Shown here in pieces: positions 1 through 5,449 of a stretch of DNA of 20,676 nt; the first letter of the stretch is position 1, and each line of letters begins with the position of its first letter. The stretch is taken from the NCBI GenBank assembly GCA_900544645.1, contig UQWG01000033.1, positions 1 through 20,676 of the forward strand, given 5' to 3'. The position numbers and the translations under genes were made by a program. Source of the DNA: an uncultured Collinsella sp. Its GTDB lineage: Bacteria > Actinomycetota > Coriobacteriia > Coriobacteriales > Coriobacteriaceae. A model generated the notes under the pieces. The model was given only the letters and a program-made list of their open reading frames with translations. It had not been told where the DNA came from and searched no databases.

Positions 1-688
1 GCGCGCCAATCTCAACACCCTGCTCACTCGGCTGAATCCAGCGCGGGGCGCTCACGACAAAACTGTTTTGTACGCGCAGCAAGCCCAAGGGGTGCGCCGG
101 GGCGGGTTCACGTTCGCCCGCGGTCAGCGACATGCCAAGCGAACGCGGCGTGGATGTGCCTCCTCCACAGGTCGCGTGCGCGTAGTCGATGGCATAGTTC
201 ACCGAGGACCGCACATCCGCCGAACAACCGACGGCGACAAACAGCACCAGCACGGCCTCGGCGCGCTCGGCGGGCATGAGTTCCGCCGCCTGGGACAGGC
301 GATCGAGCGCGTTGCGATAGAGATTCGTGTCCTGGTGGCACTCTTCGAGCGCGCGTACCATCGGTTCACCTGCAGGACCGCACACCATATTGATCACAGC
401 CGTGGAGTCCATGGGATTGCGCTGGCGCAGGGCCAGTTGCGACATAATACGCGCAGCCGAGGTACCGTATTCGGCAAAGTAGCGCTGCTGAAGCGTGCCG
501 ACCGGTGCGCGAACGATAAAGCGGGAAACCCAAGAGCGATCGGCGGCTCGGCTCTGCGGGCTGCGGCCGTCGGCGAGCGGACGGGACGAAAGCACCAAGC
601 CGCACAGCTCGATATGGCTCAGATGCGCCGCGCGCTTAAAGATGTCAAACATGGCCCCGCATGGGGTGAGCTCAACTTGAGATGCCAT
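1..688 (-). CDS. Unrecognised protein, 3' end outside window (partial)
   Basis: An open frame on the minus strand starts at ATG 688-686 and runs without a stop to the window edge, giving at least 229 residues beginning MASQVELTPCGAMFDIFKRA. The start is supported by an AAGGAGG ribosome site that lies inside the last codons of the upstream kinase gene, whose stop codon is only 3 bases away, so the two are very likely co-transcribed and coupled. The protein reads as soluble and mixed alpha/beta, with no signal peptide or membrane segment visible and a fair number of cysteines (for example in CGLVLSS, VCGPAGE, ATCGGG). I do not recognise a family. Its position directly behind a membrane Ser/Thr kinase and an anchored exported protein suggests a role in that signalling unit, which is inference. 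Codon use matches its neighbours. Confidence 0.8.
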   Translation of the reverse strand, partial: MASQVELTPCGAMFDIFKRAAHLSHIELCGLVLSSRPLADGRSPQSRAADRSWVSRFIVRAPVGTLQQRYFAEYGTSAARIMSQLALRQRNPMDSTAVINMVCGPAGEPMVRALEECHQDTNLYRNALDRLSQAAELMPAERAEAVLVLFVAVGCSADVRSSVNYAIDYAHATCGGGTSTPRSLGMSLTAGEREPAPAHPLGLLRVQNSFVVSAPRWIQPSEQGVEIGA

Positions 689-691
689 GAC

Positions 692-2536
692 CTAGGCCTC
701 CTTGGTCGTAGAAATAGAATCGGACGATACTTCGACAGGTCCGCCAAAAGTACGGGCAGCTGCGGCTCCACCGGCAAGCGGAGTCGCCATCTGGACTTTT
801 GTGCGTCGCGGTGCCGAAACGGGAAGTTCAAAGGCAAAGCCCATCGCAAGCAAAAACCACGTAAGCGTATAGGTTGCAACCAGAGCGGCAACAAGGCCGC
901 CCATCACGGCGCGTTGGGAAAATACGCTACATGCAGCCACAACCAGCACCGGAACCTCGCAGGCAGAAAGCGCAAGCACACCCTGCAGGAAGCCCGAGCG
1001 CCGATCGCGCGCAAGTGCCCCCGCGGTAACGCCGGCTATGCCTGGCAGCGCCAACGCCAGTGCGGCAATAATACCCGGTAGCGACCCAGACCACACGAGC
1101 GATCCCAAAGTCGCCGTCACGCGAGCGCCCGACGCCAGCAGCGCGGCCGAAACCACGACCACAGCCCAAACCACGCCACAGACGACCGTCGCGCCGACCA
1201 TCAGCGCGCGACGAACCGCGCGGCCGGACGCATCCATGGGGCACGGCGTGAGCGGCTCGCCGCGGAGCGAACGACCGACATTTTGCGCATAGTGGTCACA
1301 AAACGCCGAGAGCGCCGCCTCGACCGCCGCCGGCTCGGGACGATCTTTTTGATGGCTGGACAGACAGGCCATCACCACGTCGAACAGCTGGGCATCGACA
1401 AACGCCAGCGCATCGCGTAGCTCTTCGGAATCCGGCTCAAGCCCTAGCTGCTGGGCCTGCTCGGCCGCGGCGAGCGCCACATCGGGCTCACGACGAAGCA
1501 GCTGAGTCAAATCGCAACCGGGCGCATGGGCGCCAATGGGATAGTCGGGCCGCGTGTCCATCTTGAGACGGTAGGGGCTCGCGATGTCGCGCGTCTTTTT
1601 GCGCGAACCCGAGGCGCCCGAAGTGCTCGGCGCGGCTTCGTATGGCGCGACGCCGGCAATGAGCTCGTAAACCGTGCTTGCCGCGGCATAGACGTCGATC
1701 GCCGGCGACATACGCAAAGCGCGCAGGTCGGGAATATCGTCGGTGAGCATCTCGGGCGGGGCATAGGCAACCGTCGCGCGACGCAGCGTGGCATAGCGCT
1801 CGGTAAAGGATGCCTTGCCGCCGGTACCGACCACGGCCGACGCAGGCTCAAGCGCCAGCGGCGAGCCAAAGTCGATCAGGCACAGGTCAAAGGTGCCCTC
1901 GGCAAGCTGCCGGTCAAGCGGTAGACGCGCCGTGCGCACCATAATATTAGCGGGCGAGATATCGCGATGGACAAAGCCCTCGCCCACCAGGCTCATACGG
2001 CAGAGCAGATCGAACAGGTCGCGACCCAGACGCGCCGCCACAAGTGGCGACAGGCGTCCGGCATCGTCCACGGCAAGTCGCGAACGCAAGCGGGCAAGCG
2101 TCTCGCCCTCGACCCATTCCATGACAATTGCAGGCACGCCGTCGACCTCGCCCCAGCCATAGAGGCGGGGAAAGTCCTTAAGGCCCGAAAGGGCGCGGTG
2201 GCATTCATATTCCTCACGAAACGCTGCCTTGAACTTGGCGACCAGCGCCTCGTGAGCGGCATCGTCGTCGAACTCATCGCGCGCCGGCAAGATGAGCTGC
2301 TTGAGCGCCACGGCCTCGCCTTGGGCGTTGACGGCACGCGTCACGCGGCCGATACCGCCACGGCGCATGGTGGCATCGTCGGCAAACAGCATCGTAAAAC
2401 GACGCAGATAGGCAGGCAGTTCGTCCTGACCGAGCGCAATGGCCGGCTCAAACCCGTCGACACGCGCCAGGCGCAGGCCGACCATGGGATCGCGACCGAG
2501 CGATTGTGGTGTGGTGGATGCAAGATCGGTCATCAT
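692..2536 (-). CDS. Membrane Ser/Thr protein kinase with atypical catalytic loop
   Basis: The 614-residue protein has an N-terminal Hanks-type kinase domain of roughly residues 50-410. A glycine loop is seen at 59-65 (RGGIGRV), the ATP lysine at K79 in VALK, the catalytic loop at 190-197 (HRDISPAN), DFG at 222-224, and a PPE-type activation end at YAPPEML near 258-264. The catalytic loop carries Ser194 where most Ser/Thr kinases have Lys. About four hydrophobic helices follow at 443-468, 482-507, 515-539 and 543-570, and a short cytoplasmic tail ends the protein. It would phosphorylate proteins at the inner face of the membrane; substrates are unknown. The first ATG overlaps the stop of the upstream gene by four bases (ATGA), implying translational coupling; a second ATG follows directly, and no strong ribosome site is visible. 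No PASTA or other extracellular sensor is present, so sensing may come from the neighbouring exported protein (inference). Confidence 0.88.
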   Translation of the reverse strand: MMTDLASTTPQSLGRDPMVGLRLARVDGFEPAIALGQDELPAYLRRFTMLFADDATMRRGGIGRVTRAVNAQGEAVALKQLILPARDEFDDDAAHEALVAKFKAAFREEYECHRALSGLKDFPRLYGWGEVDGVPAIVMEWVEGETLARLRSRLAVDDAGRLSPLVAARLGRDLFDLLCRMSLVGEGFVHRDISPANIMVRTARLPLDRQLAEGTFDLCLIDFGSPLALEPASAVVGTGGKASFTERYATLRRATVAYAPPEMLTDDIPDLRALRMSPAIDVYAAASTVYELIAGVAPYEAAPSTSGASGSRKKTRDIASPYRLKMDTRPDYPIGAHAPGCDLTQLLRREPDVALAAAEQAQQLGLEPDSEELRDALAFVDAQLFDVVMACLSSHQKDRPEPAAVEAALSAFCDHYAQNVGRSLRGEPLTPCPMDASGRAVRRALMVGATVVCGVVWAVVVVSAALLASGARVTATLGSLVWSGSLPGIIAALALALPGIAGVTAGALARDRRSGFLQGVLALSACEVPVLVVAACSVFSQRAVMGGLVAALVATYTLTWFLLAMGFAFELPVSAPRRTKVQMATPLAGGAAAARTFGGPVEVSSDSISTTKEA

Positions 2537-3438
2537 AGGGCAAGCGCCGCCACGTTATTGTTGAAGTTACCGAGTGCGACGTCATCATCGCCGTAATGGC
2601 CGACCCATTGACATAGGTTGGTATAACAGCCCCACAGATTGGCATACTGCTGATACCACTTAGACCGGGGCGAGAATGTCTGACGACCGAACTCGGCTCG
2701 AATGACAAACATCTCCCCGACCAGGCTGTCGCACGGCCTGGGATCTCCCGTAGAGTTATAGGTCGAGACCACGTCATTGGCACGAGAAACATAGCCGTCG
2801 AGCATGTTGTACTTGGTCACAAGCCAACTGTGAATGCTCTCTTCCTCAGCAGCGGAAAGGCCACCGGAGTTTGCATCGTTGTCAGTGTTGCCGCCCGTCG
2901 AGCCGCCGTTTCCAGACCCTCCGGTAGAGGAACCCGACCCAGAGCCGCCGCCCGAACTCGATGAATCCGAGCCGGAGCCAGAAGTATCCGAGCTACCGGG
3001 CTTTCCGGACTGTTGGGCGTCCTGCTCCTTCTGCTGCTCGACCTTATTCACCGTTGCCGCCACGCTATTGTTGGACAATCGATCGATGATCTTGGTGTTG
3101 GTGAGCACGATGGTTTTGCCATTGGCAAGCGTGACTTCGTTGTCCGGGGCCTCGGCGCCGTCCGCATCGTCGGTGCCAAACACAATATGCCCGACCACAC
3201 TTGCCCAAGCATATCCAGTCGTGGTGCCCAGATCGCTTTTGACCTCATGCCCCATGCGCGGTTCGCGTGCGGCATGCGCCTGCATCATGGACGGCACGGT
3301 CATGCCATAGGCAGAAACGCCAGCTATGACCAGCACCAGCGAGCACGATAGCAGTGCGTACGCCCGCGGCGCCAAGCCCAGTCGGCGTCGTATGCGCACC
3401 GCGGCGCCGCGCTTTGTCTGAGTGCCACCGGGCCGCAT
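2533..3438 (-). CDS. Membrane-anchored exported protein with Ser/Gly-rich linker, unknown function
   Basis: With the start at ATG 3438, preceded by GGAGGAG five bases away, the product has 301 residues. A basic N-terminus (RIRRR) is followed by one hydrophobic helix at about 27-46, which makes an N-in signal anchor. An extracellular part of about 60-135 contains the stretch NEVTLANGKTIVLTNTKII. A low-complexity Ser/Gly/Asn/Asp linker spans about 148-193, and a C-terminal domain of about 100 residues follows, rich in aromatic residues and with Cys236, Cys271 and Cys276 that could form a disulfide. No family is recognised. The gene overlaps the downstream kinase by four bases, so it may supply the outside part of that kinase's signalling path (inference). 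An in-frame ATG at 3495 is an alternative start giving 320 residues, and it lies exactly where transcription from the predicted promoter would begin. Confidence 0.82.
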   Translation of the reverse strand: MRPGGTQTKRGAAVRIRRRLGLAPRAYALLSCSLVLVIAGVSAYGMTVPSMMQAHAAREPRMGHEVKSDLGTTTGYAWASVVGHIVFGTDDADGAEAPDNEVTLANGKTIVLTNTKIIDRLSNNSVAATVNKVEQQKEQDAQQSGKPGSSDTSGSGSDSSSSGGGSGSGSSTGGSGNGGSTGGNTDNDANSGGLSAAEEESIHSWLVTKYNMLDGYVSRANDVVSTYNSTGDPRPCDSLVGEMFVIRAEFGRQTFSPRSKWYQQYANLWGCYTNLCQWVGHYGDDDVALGNFNNNVAALAL

Positions 3439-3460
3439 GCGTTCTCCTCCAACAAAAACA

Positions 3461-3478
3461 CGCCGCTCGGGAGCGGCG
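3461..3478 (-). terminator. Leader hairpin followed by T run, possible attenuator
   Basis: A perfect inverted repeat with 8-base arms and a two-base centre (CGCCGCTC, GG, GAGCGGCG on the plus strand) is followed on the minus strand by TGTTTTTG and then the GGAGGAG ribosome site of the exported-protein gene. Hairpin plus T run resembles an intrinsic terminator, but it sits between promoter and start codon, so it may be a leader attenuator or an RNA-stabilising hairpin. If the upstream ATG 3495 is used, the same bases are coding. Confidence 0.35.
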
Positions 3479-3500
3479 CATTCATTCGAATCCATATTTG

Positions 3501-3531
3501 AGTGTATCAGCGAACCAAAAAGGTTGCGCAA
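3501..3531 (-). promoter_or_regulatory. Predicted extended -10 promoter of the exported protein / kinase operon
   Basis: On the minus strand, TGA followed by TACACT (-10 at 3506-3501) forms an extended -10 element, with TTGCGC 19 bases upstream (3531-3526). Predicted transcription start is near 3495. The same layout, extended TACACT with a 19-base spacer, is seen ahead of the plus-strand kinase operon at 8785-8815. Confidence 0.4.
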
Positions 3532-3593
3532 CGAATGGACAAATTAAGGATGCGAGCGGAAGCATCCATGCGATAAGCGGATACGAAGCATCT

Positions 3594-3609
3594 TTGTTGC
3601 ACAACAAAC
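3594..3609. repeat. Inverted repeat, operator-like
   Basis: TTTGTTG, CA, CAACAAA form an inverted repeat with 7-base arms in the 245-base gap between the recR stop and the exported-protein gene. A second small one (GGATGC, 8 bases, GCATCC) lies at 3549-3568. Both are upstream of the predicted promoter and could bind a regulator or simply be RNA hairpins of the recR 3' end. Confidence 0.3.
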
Positions 3610-3617
3610 TCACAGTC

Positions 3618-3647
3618 GCACGGGGAAATTATGACTACCCCGTGCGT
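3618..3647 (-). terminator. Hairpin downstream of recR, possible terminator
   Basis: Nine-base perfect arms (CGCACGGGG and CCCCGTGCG) surround a 12-base loop, starting 37 bases past the recR stop. No clean T run follows on either strand, so termination is plausible from stem strength and position but is not secured. Confidence 0.4.
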
Positions 3648-3683
3648 CGCGAGGAAAACATACGGCAGGAGCAGGCTCGCCAC

Positions 3684-4280
3684 CTAAATCGCGCGGCGGG
3701 CCTCGATGGCGCGGCCAAGCGTAAGCTCGTCGGCATACTCCAAGTCGCCGCCCACGGGAAGGCCGCTTGCCAGACGCGACACCTCGACGCCCAACGGCTT
3801 GATGGTACGGGCCAGATAGCTCGCCGTGGTCTCGCCCTCAATATTGGGGTTGGTGGCGATGATGACCTCGTGGATGTCCTCGTGGCCCAAGCGTGCCAGC
3901 AGCTCTCGAATGTGCAGCTGCTCGGGGCCAATCTTGTCCATGGGACTGATCACGCCGCCCAATACGTGGTAGAGGCCGTGGTAGCTGCCCGTGCGCTCGA
4001 TCGCCTGGACATCGCGCGGCTCGCCCACCACGCAAATGCGAGTGGTATCGCGCATCGGGTCCTGGCAGATGGAGCACTCGTCGGCCGTGGCGTAGTTAAA
4101 GCAGCGGCTGCAAAAGTGGACCTCCTGCTTGACCTCCAGGATGGCCTCGGCCAGGCGGCGCGCCTCCTCGGCGTCGGCCTCCAACAGGTAATAGGCGATG
4201 CGCTGGGCCGACTTGGGACCAATGCCCGGCAGACGGCCCAGCTCATCGAGCAGTTTTTGCAGACTGTGGTTGGCACTCAT
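3684..4280 (-). CDS. recR: Recombination mediator protein RecR
   Basis: The 198-residue product matches the usual RecR length and layout. A helix-hairpin-helix DNA-binding motif stands near residues 16-27 (LPGIGPKSAQR), a four-cysteine zinc site follows at C57, C60, C69 and C72, and a TOPRIM domain covers about 81-175 with RICVVGEPRDVQAIE and the EGETTASYLAR segment. RecR acts with RecO (and RecF) to load RecA onto SSB-coated single-stranded DNA in gap repair. The gene follows ybaB by 13 bases on the same strand, the typical order. No strong ribosome site is seen before ATG 4280, the short spacer being AT-rich, so translation may be coupled to ybaB. Downstream lies a strong hairpin at 3618-3647. 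Nothing in the sequence looks degraded. Confidence 0.97.
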   Translation of the reverse strand: MSANHSLQKLLDELGRLPGIGPKSAQRIAYYLLEADAEEARRLAEAILEVKQEVHFCSRCFNYATADECSICQDPMRDTTRICVVGEPRDVQAIERTGSYHGLYHVLGGVISPMDKIGPEQLHIRELLARLGHEDIHEVIIATNPNIEGETTASYLARTIKPLGVEVSRLASGLPVGGDLEYADELTLGRAIEARRAI

Positions 4281-4293
4281 ATATATGCGTGTC

Positions 4294-4614
4294 TTAGAAC
4301 GGCATGCCCGGGATGTTGAGGCCGCCGGTGATGGCGCCCATCTGCTTGTTGGCGAGCTCGTTGACGCCGCGGACGGCCTCGTTGACGGCAGCCATGATCA
4401 TATCCTGCAGCATATCGACGTCCTCGGGATCGAGCGCATCGGGATCGATGGTGAGGTTGACGAGCTCCATCTCGCCGTTAACGGTCACCTTGACCATGCC
4501 GCCGCCGGCAGAGGCGTCGACGGTCTGGGACTTGAGGTTCTCCTGCGCGGCGGCAAGCTGCTCCTGCATCTTGCGAGCCTGCTTCATCATCTGCTGCATG
4601 TTCATACCGGCCAT
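4294..4614 (-). CDS. ybaB: YbaB/EbfC family nucleoid-associated protein
   Basis: The 106-residue protein has the family layout: an N-terminal helix rich in Met, Gln and Lys (NMQQMMKQARKMQEQLAAAQ), a central beta sheet with GGGMVKVTVNGEMELVNLTI, and a C-terminal helix ending in a short Gly-rich tail (GGLNIPGMPF). Members bind DNA as dimers and are nearly always encoded between dnaX and recR. The start ATG at 4614 has a clear AAAGGAG site seven bases away. recR follows at 13 bases, making a two-gene unit. Here dnaX is not directly upstream: a 157-residue plus-strand gene and about 340 bases of intergenic DNA intervene, so ybaB probably has its own promoter (a candidate is at 4690-4698). Confidence 0.95.
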   Translation of the reverse strand: MAGMNMQQMMKQARKMQEQLAAAQENLKSQTVDASAGGGMVKVTVNGEMELVNLTIDPDALDPEDVDMLQDMIMAAVNEAVRGVNELANKQMGAITGGLNIPGMPF

Positions 4615-4689
4615 GATGGCTCCTTTACGTGCGGCCGCACGCCGAGCTGCAAGGGCAGCCGGAGCACGGCGAGACTTTCAAACTCAAAA

Positions 4690-4698
4690 ATCGTACCA
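4690..4698 (-). promoter_or_regulatory. Candidate extended -10 promoter for ybaB-recR
   Basis: On the minus strand TGG precedes TACGAT, an extended -10 element, about 75 bases upstream of the ybaB start. No good -35 is seen 17 bases upstream, so this is weak evidence. An alternative is a promoter in the AT-rich block near 4776-4800. Confidence 0.3.
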
Positions 4699-4777
4699 CG
4701 GCGCGAGGCCAGCGAACGGGGCGGACACGCTACCTCAGTCGATATACATGTCCTGGAGTGCAAGCCGCCCCCAAAAA

Positions 4778-4810
4778 TTATGCAAAGTTGAATAATTTGC
4801 ATCTGCATAA
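4778..4810. promoter_or_regulatory. Nested inverted repeats in AT-rich divergent promoter region
   Basis: TTATGCA (4778-4784) pairs with TGCATAA (4804-4810), and inside it ATGCAAA (4780-4786) pairs with TTTGCAT (4796-4802). The block lies between the divergent ybaB and 157-residue genes and looks like a binding site for a dimeric regulator. No family can be assigned from sequence alone. Confidence 0.35.
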
Positions 4811-4914
4811 TATTGAAAGCTAAATCCTGTAGAGCCGGAATCCGACATTTTATGCGTCCCACTAAATGGCTAAATGCCGAGCCACTACTCGAGGCGGCGC
4901 ACATGGCGGCAGGG

Positions 4915-4948
4915 TATAATTTGATTGCCATGGATAGCAATTTGGAGG
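4915..4948 (+). promoter_or_regulatory. Consensus -10 box and ribosome site of the 157-residue gene
   Basis: A perfect TATAAT stands at 4915-4920, and TTGGAGG at 4942-4948 precedes ATG 4955 by six bases. The region 17 bases upstream of the -10 has no recognisable -35 box. The ribosome site decides the start: an in-frame ATG-like start further upstream at 4925 would lie over the promoter and has no ribosome site. Confidence 0.5.
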
Positions 4949-4954
4949 TGCCCC

Positions 4955-5428
4955 ATGAATGCCCCCGACGTGCTCCAAAACATCCGCTCAAAACACCCCG
5001 CTGCATATGTGGTTCTCTATCTCTTTGTCGGCTGGGCATTGCTGGTTATCATCACCCATGCTATAGCCTTTGGAGCAGAGCTGCTGATAGCCAGCTCGGA
5101 CCAGCCCGTCGTCAAATGGGAAGCGACCGATGAGTGCACCGACGGAACTCGAACCATTTACTACAACAGCCCGTCCCTCTACCAAGAGTTCAAGGTCAAG
5201 ATAAAGGACTCCAAGATTGTCGATGCCGAACTAGGCTCTTTATCGACAATCGGAGCAACCGTCAACGCCGAGCAAGTCGAGTACACGGACAGCCATGCGA
5301 CGTATCGTATCGACCTCAGCATCCTAGGCCGACCGTCACGCACCTGTCTGCTCGAATGCGATGTACACGGCACCACACTACACATGTCCGAAATACAGAT
5401 GCGCCCGGGCAAAGAGATCTCTTCTTGA
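4955..5428 (+). CDS. Small single-pass membrane protein of unknown function
   Basis: The 157-residue product starts at ATG 4955, behind GGAGG at six bases and a consensus TATAAT. One hydrophobic helix covers about residues 18-45, and the remaining 110 residues form a predicted outside domain of beta character, with Cys61, Cys131 and Cys135. No family is recognised. The gene sits on the opposite strand inside the otherwise standard dnaX-ybaB-recR order and ends only 21 bases from the end of dnaX, with no terminator visible between them. Codon use is less GC-rich than in dnaX or recR, with codons such as ATA, AAT and TTT in evidence, which hints at later arrival. The reading frame, ribosome site and promoter together make it a convincing gene. 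Confidence 0.8.
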   Translation: MNAPDVLQNIRSKHPAAYVVLYLFVGWALLVIITHAIAFGAELLIASSDQPVVKWEATDECTDGTRTIYYNSPSLYQEFKVKIKDSKIVDAELGSLSTIGATVNAEQVEYTDSHATYRIDLSILGRPSRTCLLECDVHGTTLHMSEIQMRPGKEISS

Positions 5429-5449
5429 GCAGTATACCCGCCCGTACAG

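Larger units (their letters stand above)
4615..4954. other. 340-base intergenic region between divergent genes
   Basis: No convincing gene is seen here. The part near 4770-4830 is strikingly AT-rich against the rest of the window and carries nested inverted repeats. On the minus strand a GC-rich hairpin is possible between GGGGCGG (near 4764-4772) and CCGCCCC (near 4719-4725), with a competing pairing of GGACA and TGTCC inside it, which could form structured leader RNA if ybaB transcription starts in the AT-rich part. A minus-strand frame overlapping the ybaB start was judged a shadow. Promoter candidates for both directions are listed separately. Confidence 0.6.

Noticed and set aside
68..1081. 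337-codon plus-strand open frame
   Set aside because: It is antisense to two real minus-strand genes and rich in Arg/His/Gly, typical of a shadow frame.
3354..4319. 321-codon plus-strand open frame
   Set aside because: It is antisense to recR and crosses its terminator region, with no ribosome site or recognisable motif.
4615..4800. Possible SRP RNA gene near dnaX/ybaB
   Set aside because: SRP RNA genes often lie near dnaX, but the conserved GGAA-loop region with its flanking motifs was not found here or at 7916-8030.
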